Of a DNA stretch of 64,000 nt, positions 1 to 10,192 are shown piece after piece; within the stretch, counting starts at the first letter, position 1, and each line of letters opens with the position of its first letter. Source of the DNA: Smallanthus sonchifolius (Eukaryota > Streptophyta > Magnoliopsida > Asterales > Asteraceae); the NCBI GenBank assembly GCA_023525975.1, contig CM042032.1, positions 15,320,001 through 15,384,000 of the forward strand, read 5' to 3'. The notes beneath the pieces are model-generated. The model made no database searches. It had not been told where the DNA came from and saw only the letters and a list, made by a program, of their open reading frames with translations. A program made the translations under genes and the position numbers.

Positions 1-1243
1 TCGCAACTAGTAGTTTCGATGCATCAGTCTTGTTCCCCAACTAGAAACCCTAGATCTGGTCTCTGATTTCAAGTTGTTCAAGCTGTCAACTTTTTACGTT
101 CGAAATGTTTCATTTTCCTCCATGAACCCAAATATGTGGTTTGTTTCGACTTTCATACGTAAAGACCCGCACTTTTAGCCATTTTATTTGAAACTCATAA
201 ATGTATAAAAACTCAGATCTAGCGATGAAACCTACCTTATAGAGTCTGGTTTTCGTTGCTTTGTGTTGTGTAGGATCGGTGAATACAAGATGGTTCTATT
301 CTAGTTGAGATTGGCGGAAACAATCACAACTAAGCAATGTAAACAAGTAAACAAGAAGAATATTGATAAATGCAATTTGTATTAAGCTTCAAAGATTACA
401 AGATTACAGATAAAACTCTGAAGAAAAAGCACACATATACAATGACTCTAAGTACTACTTATATAGTAACTTAGAATCAACACAGACCCTTGATTATAAG
501 GATCAGATCTAACACAAGCCGTTGATCTTGTATTGAAGCTATTCTACAATAAATACTACAAAAGTTATCTTTACTCAAACGTCTTCTTAGGCATCTTTGC
601 TTGAGTCCTTGGAAGAAGAGCGTCGTTGTCTTTTATTGTCTTGCACCAGTCACATTCTTTTTGCGTGGAGTGTGTCAGTGTTGCAGCAGAAAGTTGTCAG
701 TGGTAATGGTTGCTTTATCGAAGCCAGTCAGCTGCAACGTTTGATCTTCAGAGGAAATGGTTATCAACAGCAATGTTGTTGATCAGCAGCAAGACACAAC
801 TTTCCATAGCTGCTGATGATTTGCCTATCAGCAACAACTTTGGTCTTCAGCAGATAAGGCTATCCGTAGTAGATTTGTTCTTCAGTAGAAGAACAAGTAT
901 CCGCTGCAGATAAGCTTATCCGCAGCAATTTGTCGATATGCAGCAAACTCTGAGGTCCACAGCAGTTTTACTTAGAGAATTTTGTAGCCATCAGTCTTTA
1001 TTTCTACATGTTGCTATGATGATGACGGTCGCTTTTGAGCTGAAACCCGAGCTCTCTCTTTCTAAGCCCATGCTCTCCTTTCTCTCTCTAAGTTTGCGAA
1101 AATGAAGGAAATGAGAGGGGGAAACATTGATGGTTGCTGATTAGTAAGGGTTTTCCCCTACTTACCTCGGGCCCATGGGCCGACTCTTGGCCAAGCCCGC
1201 CTTGTTTTACTTTTATTTCTTTCTATTTATTCAGGATGTTACA
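1..1243 (-). mobile_element. Gypsy-1 3' LTR, cut by window edge and by a solo LTR
   Basis: Read on the minus strand this is the start of the Gypsy-1 3' LTR: it begins TGTAACATCC at 1243 and runs left out of the window. It is interrupted at 269-1008 by a solo LTR. The remaining 498 bp match 53883-54380, the start of the 5' LTR of the same element, almost base for base. The first bases hold the end of a hairpin array (inverted arms around GAAACTAGTAGTTTC). A CT-rich stretch lies near 1050-1100. The left target duplication is outside the window. Confidence 0.88.
269..1008 (-). mobile_element. Solo LTR of the element-B family
   Basis: A 740 bp LTR with TGTAGG...TTCTACA ends sits inside the Gypsy-1 LTR, with no internal region. 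It is flanked by the 5 bp duplication TGTTG (264-268 and 1009-1013). The uninterrupted site is visible near 54140, where the Gypsy-1 5' LTR reads straight through. It is clearly related to the two LTRs of element B (43989-44775, 52590-53376) but more diverged, and about 47 bp shorter because it lacks a hairpin segment. A full element most likely inserted and was reduced by LTR-LTR recombination. Confidence 0.9.
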
Positions 1244-1290
1244 AGTCTACCCTACTTCGTCTTCTTTCTCCCATGGGCCGTCCTCGAAAC

Positions 1291-2485
1291 TCGCTACAAG
1301 TTAAACAATTTCGGGTACAGTTCTTTCATTTCGTCTTCTTTCTCCCAAGTAGCTTCTGACCCTTTTATTTGCTTCCATTGCATTTTGACTAAAGGAATCG
1401 ACTTATTGTGTAGTCGTTTCTCGGCTCGGTCAAGAATAGCTATTGGTTCTTCTACATAGTTCAAATTGGTATCCACTTCGATTTCGTCATAGGGTGTGTG
1501 CCCCGTATCGTCATCAAGGCACTTGCGTAACTGCGATATGTGGAATGTAGGATGAATTCCACTGAGCTCGTCGGGTGGGTCGAGTCTATAAGCAACCTGA
1601 CCAACTCTTGCTATGATTTTGAAAGGTCTGACAAATCTTGGACTTAGTTTGTCACGTTTTCTGAATCAGATGATCCCTTTCCATGGCGATACTTTTAACA
1701 GTACCATGTCCCCTACTTGAAACTCTAAATCCCTCCTTCTCTTATCCACGTATGATTTATGTCTGTCTTTAGCGGCTTTCATTCGAGCTTTTATCTGGTC
1801 ATACTTCTCTGAAGTAGCTTTTACCACTTCGAGACTGGCGCAGTCTTTTTGTCCGATTTCTCCCCAACAAACCGGGGTTCTACATCTTCTCCCATACAAC
1901 ATCTCAAATGGCAGCATGCCGATGGTTGAGTGATAGTTGTTGTTAGATGAAAACTCTACCAATGGTAAATGGTTGGCCCAGATCCCACCGAAATCAATGA
2001 TACAGGCCCGGAGCATGTCCTCCAAGGTCTGGATAGTCCTTTCCGATTAACCATCGGTTTGAGGGTGGTAAGCGGTGCTGATGTTTAGTCTAGTGCCCAT
2101 CGATTCGTTGAATTTCTTCCAAAACCTTAATGTGAATCGAGTTTCCTTGTCTGATACTATCGATAATGGCATGCTGTGTCTGCTTACGATTTCATTGATG
2201 AATATCTCTGCTAACTTCTCTAACGAGGAAGCCTCACGTATTGGTAAAAAGTGAGCGCTTTTTGTCTGTTAAGCGGTCGACGATCACCCAAATGGTATCA
2301 TTGCCTTTAGCTGTTCGCTGTAGCTTGGTAATGAAGTCCATTGTGATTTCCTCCCACTCCCATTCCGGTATCGGCAAGGGTTGCATTTTACCGCACGGTT
2401 TCTGGTGCTCGACCTTAACTAGTGAACAAGGTAGGCACTTTCTCACATATTCGGTTACATCATTCTTCATGCCAGGCCACCAGTA
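1291..2485 (-). pseudogene. Gypsy-1 integrase with chromodomain-like tail, broken
   Basis: This is the C-terminal part of the Gypsy-1 pol, whose integrase would insert the cDNA into the genome. Read right to left there is a zinc-binding segment (C-L-P-C at about 2430), the MDFITKL first catalytic Asp (about 2335), an SDxxTRF second Asp, the SERTIQTLEDML Glu region (about 2030) and the SPWKGII segment (about 1670). A chromodomain-like tail (EEPIAILD ... SEATWEKEDEM) ends near 1294. Breaks: a stop at about 2475, a frameshift near 2230, a stop just before the catalytic Glu (about 2047), and a TGA after SPWKGII. The tail places the element among chromoviruses, probably Tekay/Del. It cannot give a working enzyme. 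Confidence 0.88.
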
Positions 2486-4170
2486 TTATTTCATCAGATC
2501 CTGAAACATTTTGTTCATCCCTGGGTGAATAGAGTAGCGAGACTTATGGGCTTCATCAAGGATTTTAGCCCTAAGTTCACCGATCTTAGGTATCCACATC
2601 CGGTCAAACCAAGTTCGTACACCGTATGCATTAGTCTCCAAATTTGATCGTTGCACTACTATCCTTTCTCGTTTCACATTTCTTTCCAATAGTGCTTCAT
2701 CTTGTACCTTCGCAATTTCATTCATTATGTTTGGTGTTATGATCAATTGACACGCTTTGATTGGGATAGGTGTCGAATCTTCCTTTCTACTTAAGGCGTC
2801 AGCCACTACGTTTGCCTTGCCTGGATGGTACAATATTTCACAGTCATAATCCTTTACTAGTTCTAACCACCTCCTTTGTCTCGTGTTCAATTCCTTTTGC
2901 TCGAAGAAGTACTTCAGGCTTTTGTGATCGGAGTAGATGGTGCATTTAACTCCGTACAAATAGTGTCTCCATATCTTTATCGTGAAAACTATTACCGCCA
3001 ACTCCAGATCGTGAGTCAGGTAGTTAACTTCGTGAATGTTTAACTGTCGTGAGGCATAAGCAATTACTTTTCCTCTTTGCATAAGTACACAACCCAATCC
3101 TTGACCTGAAGCATCCGAGTAAACTACCAAATCTTCGTTTCCCTTAGGTAAGGTCAAGACTGGAGCTTGGGTTAATCGTGTCTTCAATTCTATGAACGCT
3201 TTATTTTGGGTTGGACCCCATTCATACTTTACTTCCTTACGTGTCAGCTTTATCAATGGTGAGGCTATTGTTGAAAATTCTTGAATAAATCCTCGATAGT
3301 ATCCTGCCAATCCAAGAAAACTTCGTATTTCCGTCGGTGTCTTTGGGATGTTCCATTCTTTCACTGTCTCGATCTTTGCAGGATCTACCATAATGCCGTT
3401 TGGATTTATGACATGACCTATGAATTGGACTTCCCTAAGCCAGAACGCGCATTTGGAGAATTTTGCGTACAACTTCTCCTGCTTCAGAATCTCCAAAACA
3501 TCCCTTAGGTGACAGTGGTGATTACCTCCGTTCTTTAAATAGATGTGGATGTCATCTATGAAAACTATTACTGACCAATCCAACATTGGTCGGCCTATTC
3601 TATTCATTAAGTCCATAAATGTTGCAGGTGCATTGGTTTGTCCGAAAGACATCACGAGAAATTCATAATGCCCATAACGCGTGCGAAACGCGGTTTTCGG
3701 TACATCTTCCTCCCTTACTTTCAGTTTATGGTAACCCGACCTAAGATCAATCTCCGAGAACCAACTCGCGCCTTGTCGCTGGTCAAAAAGGTCGTCTATT
3801 CTAGGTAGTGGGTATTTGTTCTTTACTATTCGTTTGTTCAATTCACGGTAGTCGATGCACATGCGCATACTGCCGTCCTTCTTCTTTACAAATAATACCG
3901 GAGCACCCCATGGTGAGATGCTCGGTCTGATAAATCCTTTCTCTGTTAATTCCTCAAGTTGAGACATTAATTCTTTCATTTCTGACGGAGCCAATCGGTG
4001 GGGTGCTTTGGCAACGGGCTGAGCTACTTGCAGTAAGTCAATCTGAAATTCTATTTCCTGACCGGGCGGCGAGTCAGGTAGGTCATCTGGGAATACTTCT
4101 GGAAAGTTGCACACCACGGGTATGTCTTTGAGCTATTTTGTTTTCATTCTATTGTCAATAACATACGCCA
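2486..4170 (-). pseudogene. Gypsy-1 reverse transcriptase and RNase H
   Basis: This open stretch of 543 codons (4117 down to 2486) encodes the Ty3/Gypsy RT and RNase H that copy element RNA into DNA. RT landmarks are SPWGAPVLFVKKKDG (about residues 69-82), the fingers/palm segment RELNK (91-95) and the active-site FIDD (186-189), which is intact. RNase H starts at YSDASGQG (about 333-340) and continues through a DHKSLKYFF segment to YHPGKANVVADALSR. The integrase zinc-finger start (HPGMNKM) follows before a stop. A TAG lies just upstream near 4132, so the polyprotein frame is closed before RT. The ATG at 4117 is only the first Met after that stop, not a real start. Confidence 0.9.
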
Positions 4171-4218
4171 GATAAGCTTTGCAACTGCGCCTCATGTAAA
4201 TTTCGGCCTTGGCATTGT

Positions 4219-4625
4219 TCAATTACATTCACCATAAACCATAATCGGACTACCGTCAGTGGCTTTGAGATGTATCATCTTTTGTTTACATATGATTTGA
4301 GCTTCGTTGGCAGCTAACCAATCCATGCCCAATACTATATCGAATCCTCCAAGGGTCAGAAGGAATAATCTAGAAGGAAACATATGGCCCTCTATTTCTA
4401 TCATGCAATCTTCAGTTACTTGAAATACTACTGAGTTTCTACTAACAGCGGTTTCTACGCTAAAAGCTTTCACTATAGTATCAATTGAGCAGTCTAGTTT
4501 GCGATAGAATTTGTTCGATATAAAGCTTTTACTAGCACCAGAATCAAATAAAATAGCCGCATGCTCATCATTAACTACGAACGTACCTGATATGACATCA
4601 GGGTTTCCTCTTGCCTCCTCCTCAG
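4219..4625 (-). pseudogene. Gypsy-1 aspartic protease
   Basis: Retropepsin-like protease that would cleave the Gag-Pol polyprotein. The active-site DSGASKSF is encoded near 4530 on the minus strand, and the second conserved element GGFDIVLGMDWL lies near 4330. The reading frame differs from that of the zinc-finger part of gag to the right, so a frameshift separates them near 4650-4680. The distance from here to RT is normal for chromoviruses. Confidence 0.8.
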
Positions 4626-5859
4626 TTAGGGCATAAGCCCGAGTCCTAGCCTTTGGTTGTTCTCTTTCCTTCTCTTTCCCAAACCAGATTGTCCGGTCTT
4701 CCTACAATCCTTCGTCAGGTGGCTAAACAGCCCACATCCTTGGCACTTGACGTCCCTCAGACAGTCTTTGGAGTAGTGGCCTGCTTTCCCGCACTTATAG
4801 CACATTGTGGAGCCAGCTTTGCACTCACCGCGGTGTTGCCTTCCGCACGATGTTTCATACTCATCTGTCCTTGGCTTCTTAGCTTCAGTTGCAAATGTTC
4901 CCTTTCCATTTACCTTAGACGGATTTTTCCATTTCCGCTTTGGTGCCTCCGGCACCGGGTCCTCATTAGCATAATCATCATAGACGATACCACTCAAATT
5001 CACTACCGACTCGAAGGTCGAGGGTAGGTTGGCTTTAACATGTACACGGACTCTTTAAGGAAAGCCCTTGACATAGTACTTGATCAATCGCTCTTCAGTC
5101 TCTACCAAATGGGGTACCAGTTGAGTCAGCTCATTGAATTTGGAAGTGTACTGACGATGAGTCTTGTTGCCAGCCTTGAAGTTCAGAAATTCATTCTCCA
5201 CCCGATCTGTTCTTGGGACAGAACTTTTGGATTATCAACTTTTTCAGATCTTCCTAAGTCATCCTTTTGAGAGCGTTTGGCGACTTAGTCTTTTGAATGT
5301 TCCTCCACCAACTCAGTGCCTCATTGGTGAAAGAGTGAGCCACATACTTAACTGCTTGGTCAGGTCGACACTCGCTTATGTTGATTACCCCTTTCATCCT
5401 CTCAATCCATTCAAATGTAGCCACCGAATCCTTATTGCCGTCAAACTTAGGTGGGTCACCGTCCTTGAATCCTTTGTAGGTACACCCACTGGTGTTCAGT
5501 CCCACAGTCACCTCATCCCCATCGTAATCATACACTTTCTCCTCATGGTTCCTTTCCTCCTCCTCCTTGCTATTCTTTGTTGCCTCATATAACATATCAG
5601 GTAGTACGTCCTTCAAAGTTAGCACAACCTCACGGGCATTAGCATCCCTAACTTTAGCTTCCAGTCGTAGAGATCCTTCGTTGCGTTCAGTCGGTGGAGT
5701 CACATTAGTTTCGTGAACACTCTTAGTACGTTCTTCGTGCACGCTTTCCTCCCGTTCCACGTGCACACTTTCCTCACCGTTACGTCTTCGGTTCAATGGT
5801 GGTCTACCGACTCGGCCAGTGAGACCGCCTCGGCGTCTAGTTCCTCCCCTACGAGCCAT
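4626..5859 (-). pseudogene. Gypsy-1 gag, broken
   Basis: Capsid/nucleocapsid gene. The likely ATG at 5859 gives MARRGGTRRRGG, an Arg/Gly-rich start shared with Gypsy-2; an in-frame Met further upstream is less plausible. The capsid part includes KFDGNKDSVATFEWIERM and ALSWWRNIQ. The nucleocapsid has two CCHC zinc knuckles, CYKCGKAGHYSKDC and CQGCGLFSHLTKDC (about 4730-4800). A TAG stands at about 5254 where Gypsy-2 has Trp, and another stop and frameshift follow near 5190. No intact Gag can be made. Confidence 0.85.
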
Positions 5860-6200
5860 AGTTTTCTTGATTTTGCTGATAAGTAAAAGGGTATACATCA
5901 ATGTCATTCCTTCGGATCATAGTTTAGAACACTACGAGCAGGGTAAATTCTTAATTACAGTGACCGGTTTGTGATTAATAATTTGCTTTGCTTTTCGGTT
6001 TCAAAACTCTTCACATCAGTAGTGACATTGACATCTAAGTGTTCTAAGTTAAGGCATCTATCCCTAACTACATGCATTAACTTTATTACTTACTTGCTGT
6101 GTTGGCATTGGCGTTGGCTACCTAGACTGACATCTGTGCGTTGGTGCCATTATCAGCTTGAGTCCAGACATTTATGGATGTCTGAATCTCTCAAACTATT
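5860..6200 (-). other. Gypsy-1 5' leader (untranslated)
   Basis: The 340 bp between the primer site and the gag ATG on the minus strand. No ORF or RNA gene is recognisable. The matching leader in Gypsy-2 is 9878-10192. Confidence 0.7.
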
Positions 6201-6212
6201 GCTCTGATACCA
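6201..6212 (-). promoter_or_regulatory. Gypsy-1 primer binding site
   Basis: The minus strand reads TGGTATCAGAGC, complementary to the 3' end of plant initiator tRNA-Met. It lies 3 bases inside the 5' LTR end at 6216 and fixes the element's orientation. Confidence 0.92.
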
Positions 6213-6525
6213 ACTTGTAAGTCCTCTTTCTCAAGAGACCTCACTTGTTGGATTTACTCATAAACATAGTCATCCATACTAAACTTTTTAAGTAAACTCA
6301 TTCAACATAGCGGAAGCGTACAATAAGTCAAATACATAACGTAGCAGCGGAAGTCTTAACAATTAAACATGTTGATGCACTTTCCTGTGACAACACTCTG
6401 GATATAGTCTTAGTTTGTATTTCTAATGTCTGTAATATGTCTTTGTATGTATGAGTCGTTATGTAATTGTTTATCGAGTTGTATTTACTTTTACATAATG
6501 TATGTTGCATTTCTTCCAAGTGTTT

Positions 6526-6646
6526 TGCGCACTTACATGTGCGCAGAAGAAAGCTCCTGCGTACTTAGCAAGTACGCAGGAAGACCCATGCGTACTTGCT
6601 AAGTATGCAAGAGCATTTGGTCCTGCGCACTTGCTAAGTGCGCAGG
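6526..6646 (+). repeat. Palindrome array in Copia-A U3
   Basis: Four inverted repeats of the form GCGNACTT...AAGTN'CGC, centred at about 6535, 6568, 6599 and 6634, so the period is 32-34 bp. The second (6555-6581) is a perfect palindrome apart from its 3-base centre. The array ends 11 bp before the TATA box, an enhancer-like position. The same palindromes recur in the leader, the spacer before the downstream ORF, the other LTR and element C. Confidence 0.88.
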
Positions 6647-6657
6647 CATCAGGTCTG

Positions 6658-6665
6658 TATAAATA
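6658..6665 (+). promoter_or_regulatory. TATA box of Copia-A LTR
   Basis: TATAAATA, 290 bp into the LTR and just after the palindrome array; it marks the likely start of element transcription about 30 bp further on. The same motif is at 42585-42592 in the 3' LTR. Confidence 0.75.
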
Positions 6666-6913
6666 GGTTTGGTTCACAGAGGATAAGTACGCAGAACTCA
6701 TATCTTAGACGGACTCAGTTTGTTAAGTACGTAATTTGTAATCTCTCTGTAACCGTCGAGTGTTTATAATAGAAAGAGCTTTTATTGTGACTCTCGTGTT
6801 TGGTTTACTTTGTTTTAGTTAGACTCTCCGCCTAGTCACGGGTATTCCGCACCCGATCCGACTAGTAGACCACTTGCATGCAACGATCCGTCACACACGA
6901 AGGGACCTACAAG

Positions 6914-6925
6914 TGGTATCAGAGC
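6914..6925 (+). promoter_or_regulatory. Copia-A primer binding site
   Basis: TGGTATCAGAGC, complementary to the 3' end of initiator tRNA-Met, directly after the 5' LTR. Confidence 0.93.
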
Positions 6926-7498
6926 ATAGCTCTTGAATTCGAGTCTTGTAAGTGAGTTTGGAGATGTTTTTACTGAGTTTTACAAGCAAAAAGAGGTATT
7001 TTTGTTGATTTTTGTGATAAAAAGGGATAGCTCTTGAGCACTTTTTTAGTAGCAAAAATCTCTCAAAAACCAATTTTTGTTGTGTATTTGAGTTATTTGA
7101 GCATCAAAGGTTGGTTAGAAACAAGTTTCTGACCCTTTGGCTCATTTGCATTAATCATCAGGAAAATTTTTACCATCTCCAGCGATTTTCCAGTCACCGA
7201 AAAAGGTTGGTGAGAGTTGCTGAAAAGGTATCCTGGTACTTACCATTTTTGGAAAAAAATACATTTTTCTGCGTACTTACTAAATACGCAAGAGTTATCT
7301 CCTGCGTACTTACAAGTGCGCAAGACTGAACTTGTGCGAACTTAAGTTATATCCTGCGTACTTAATCATTTCCTCCTGCGTACTTACAAGTACGCAAGAG
7401 TAAGTCTTAAATACGCAAGATTATTTCTCAAGTGCGCAAGGCCAATCCCAAGTGCGCAACTGTGTCTGATTTTTTTGAGTTTTGACTAAGTGTTCACT
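6926..7498 (+). other. Copia-A leader with a second palindrome array
   Basis: The untranslated stretch between PBS and gag. At 7268-7470 the palindromes of the LTR return (TGCGTACTTA...AAGTACGCA, several degenerate or half copies). A GTAAGT hexamer at 6948-6953 is a possible 5' splice site in the retroviral leader position. No ORF is evident. Confidence 0.7.
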
Positions 7499-7590
7499 AT
7501 GTCGAACCTTCAGAATCTTGGAAACATGTTAACCTATGATAATGAGATCGATACACCTCAAAAACCACCAAAGTTGCTAAACGTAAACGA
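7499..7590 (+). pseudogene. Copia-A gag, first part (split by Gypsy-2)
   Basis: The gag ATG at 7499 begins MSNLQNLGNML. The frame runs 92 bases to the Gypsy-2 insertion point and resumes at 30450 once one copy of AACGA is removed. The codon split at the junction is restored exactly, showing that gag was uninterrupted when Gypsy-2 inserted. The upstream context has no competing in-frame ATG. Confidence 0.85.
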
Positions 7591-7708
7591 TGTAACATCC
7601 CAAGAATAATAAAACGAATAAATATAGCGAGACCGGTGATTTAGTCGGAATATTTAAATAAAAGGGAGCGGGCTTGGGCTCGGCTTCAATGGCCGAGGGA
7701 AGCCCATG

Positions 7709-7718
7709 TATATAAGAG
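7709..7718 (+). promoter_or_regulatory. TATA box of Gypsy-2 LTR
   Basis: TATATAAGAG only 118 bp into the LTR, followed by a CT-rich and GAGAGA-rich leader. The same motif is at 14929-14938 in the 3' LTR. Confidence 0.7.
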
Positions 7719-8084
7719 GCATGGCAGCCCTCTTCTCTGCTCATTCCCCACTCACGCAACTTCTAGAGAGAGAAAGGAGATCTCGGGTCTAGAGAGAGAA
7801 AGTTGACGGATCATCCCGGAATTGAGGGAGCACGTTACTGCTAAGCTCGTGAGAAGAACCTCCGGATCAGAATCTCGATACAGGTAATGATCTTGCCTAA
7901 ATATGAGTTTTTGTTCGTTTTTGGGATTTTCGAGTTTTGGCTAAAAAGGTAACGATTTTGCGGATGGAACTTGAAAATGAGCTTAGATATAGCATCTAGA
8001 ATGAAAACCGAACGTTTTGATCTAAGAAAAATTGAGATACTGACTCGATCAGACTCGCATGCAAAAACTTCAGATTTTTGGGAA

Positions 8085-8455
8085 GACGATCTGTGCAGGC
8101 CCATCGAAACTACTAGTTTCGATATGTGCAGACCCATCGAAACTACTAGTTTTGATATGTGCAGACCCATCGAAACTACCTAGTTTCAATAAGTGCAGAC
8201 CCATCGAAACTACCTAGTTTCGATATGTGCAGACCCATCGAAACTACCTAGTTTCGATATGTGCAGACCCATCGAAACTACTCAGTTTCGATATATGCAT
8301 ACCCATCGAAACTACCCTAGTTTCGATATGAGCCCACGATCCAAAGTTAAGATCACACATAAGTTACTTATCGAAGCTACCAAGTTTCGACATAAACAAC
8401 CTATCGAAACTATCAAGCTTCGATATAAGCAAATCCATCGAAACTACTAGGTTTA
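8085..8455 (+). repeat. Hairpin array in Gypsy-2 5' LTR
   Basis: About nine to ten copies of a 32-36 bp unit, each containing ATCGAAACT, a 2-5 base centre and AGTTTCGAT, joined by a TGTGCAGACCC-like linker. The later copies are more diverged. The same array is at 15305-15672 in the 3' LTR, and a related array with a longer period is in Gypsy-1 (53575-53900). Confidence 0.9.
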
Positions 8456-9084
8456 AGCATAGGGATGTCTAGTGTCATCTAGGAGCACTACCTTAAAAGT
8501 ATGGCTTTATTATAACAGATCGTGAGTGACATTAGTGACGCTCAGTAGCCAGCTAAGAGTATTTCAGAAACTGCTTATCGGGTGAGTTCTAGAAGCCCTC
8601 TTTTAAATGTTTTATATAATGTTTTCGGGCTGGTGTGCATACATATGAAATGATGTTTTATGAAATGATGTTTATGAAACTATGTTTACGAAATGAAATG
8701 ATTTGGAATGAACGGTTTAAGGAAAGAAAGTTTTATGAATGGAATGTTTAAGAACGAATGTTTATAAAGAAATGGTTTAAAGTAAAGGTAAAGGGTTTTG
8801 AAAATGATTGAAAGGTTTTATGAAAAGAAAAGAAAAAGGGCAAAGGTTTAAAGAAGTCATTACAAATCTAATATGTCGAGTGAATGGAATTGACGAATGA
8901 AGTCTGGGAATGCAATTCCAAGCCTTGTGGTAGATTATGGACAGTGAGCCATAGTTGCTATAATAGCAACAGGGGCAATGTCTTGGTGGCCTGCCAATTG
9001 TTTGATGTTGTACAACTGGTAAGGGGGTAACGACGGTTAGTCGGGTGTTGACGATCATCCTAAGGGAAAAAGGTAATAAGAAAT

Positions 9085-9310
9085 CAATGACGGCGATACG
9101 TAACGGTTGATTCCTAAAGGAAAGATGCGTGTTGGGCAATGACGGCGATACGTAACGGTTGACCCCACGTATTGAATTGGGAAATCAATGACGGTGATAC
9201 GTAACGGTTGATTCCCAAAGGAAAGATGCGTGTTGGGCAATGACGGCGATACGTAACGGTTGACCCCACGTATTGAATCGTTGTGGAAATGACAGCGATA
9301 CGTAGCGGTT
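9085..9310 (+). repeat. Tandem repeat around GATACGTAACGGTTG
   Basis: Five copies of a unit of about 50 bp whose core is TGACGGCGATACGTAACGG. In the 3' LTR the array spans 16305-16420 and 29779-29900, and Gypsy-3 is inserted inside one core. Confidence 0.85.
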
Positions 9311-9865
9311 GCCCACAACATCAAAGGTTCATTCGGGGACACAGAGACGCTTAAAGAAAGATAGAGATTGTAGATAGTAATGTATGACTTAAATGAATGT
9401 TAAATGTTTTAAACAAATGATCCGTTCAATGTGTTTATGATGAGGAAAAATGTTTGAAGGTTTTCAATGATGAACGAAAGGCCCTGTTTTCTTATACGTG
9501 ATGTTAAACCCTAGTGAATGTTTTGAATGATGAACCATTTCTTAAATCGAATGAAAACTAGAACTCAACAGCGTAGCTGACTTTTTAGTATGCACATTCA
9601 GGTTAAGGCAGGTATGGATGATGGACGGTGATGCTTGGCAAGTGAGAAGAGTTACCCGGTGGATCATGAAGACTGGCATCCCATTATGATTAGTTTATGA
9701 TATGTTTATGTAATAGAATATGTTACACTTCCGTTGTTAAACAATGTAATGATTATGTTTTATTGAAATATTTTCCGCTGCGTTATTTGATAATCAAGTT
9801 TAAGAACTGTTTGTGAATGAGTAAATCCAACAAGTGAGGCCTCCCGGGTTTGGGGCCTTACAAGT

Positions 9866-9877
9866 TGGTATCAGAGC
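9866..9877 (+). promoter_or_regulatory. Gypsy-2 primer binding site
   Basis: TGGTATCAGAGC, complementary to initiator tRNA-Met, 3 bases after the 5' LTR. Confidence 0.93.
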
Positions 9878-10192
9878 AATAGTTTGAGAGATTCGGACAC
9901 TCCCAGTGTCTGAACTTAAACCGTGAATGGGATTGAAAGCGGATGCCAGTACGGGTAACTCGAGCCACAGCATCAGGTATGAAAAGTAGAGTATGTATAT
10001 GTAGTATGCCTTAGAAAGGGTTAGGAAAGGACTTGTGTTCTGATGGAATCACAAAGGTGGTCAAATAGAAATCGAAAGGTAGTGTAATGGTTAATTGCAG
10101 ATGGCCAGTGTATATTAACATCTTACAGTACTTATTGAATTTTATTTGTTAACTAGCGTGATGACATTGGATTTCCTGTCTTATAGAACGAG
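9878..10192 (+). other. Gypsy-2 leader
   Basis: Untranslated stretch of 315 bp between PBS and the gag ATG. I see no RNA gene or further repeat in it. Confidence 0.65.

Larger units (their letters stand above)
6370..6911 (+). repeat. Copia-A 5' LTR
   Basis: 542 bp with ends TGTTGATGC and GACCTACA. It matches 42297-42838 end to end. U3 contains a palindrome array (6526-6646) directly before a TATA box, and R/U5 follows. The PBS starts 2 bases after its end. Confidence 0.95.
7591..9862 (+). repeat. Gypsy-2 5' LTR
   Basis: 2272 bp, ends TGTAACATCC and GGCCTTACA. It holds a TATA box near its start, a hairpin array (8085-8455), a poorly conserved AT/G-rich stretch with many ATGTTTATGAA-like words (8600-8850), and a roughly 50 bp tandem repeat (9085-9310). 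No convincing gene lies inside; short ORFs here are products of the repeats. Confidence 0.95.

Noticed and set aside
7971..8450. Open frames with repeated MCRPIETTSFD-like peptides
   Set aside because: They are translations of the LTR hairpin array. The repeats differ between the two LTRs in ways that break frames, and there is no start or signal context.
8085..8455. Regular ~33 bp repeats resembling a CRISPR array
   Set aside because: Neighbouring units differ little and have no unique spacers. They lie inside plant LTRs without cas genes.
10146..10192. Upstream extension of the Gypsy-2 gag frame starting at TTG
   Set aside because: There is no ATG at the frame start, and the Arg/Gly-rich ATG start at 10193 in the neighbouring frame matches Gypsy-1; a frameshift explains the discrepancy.
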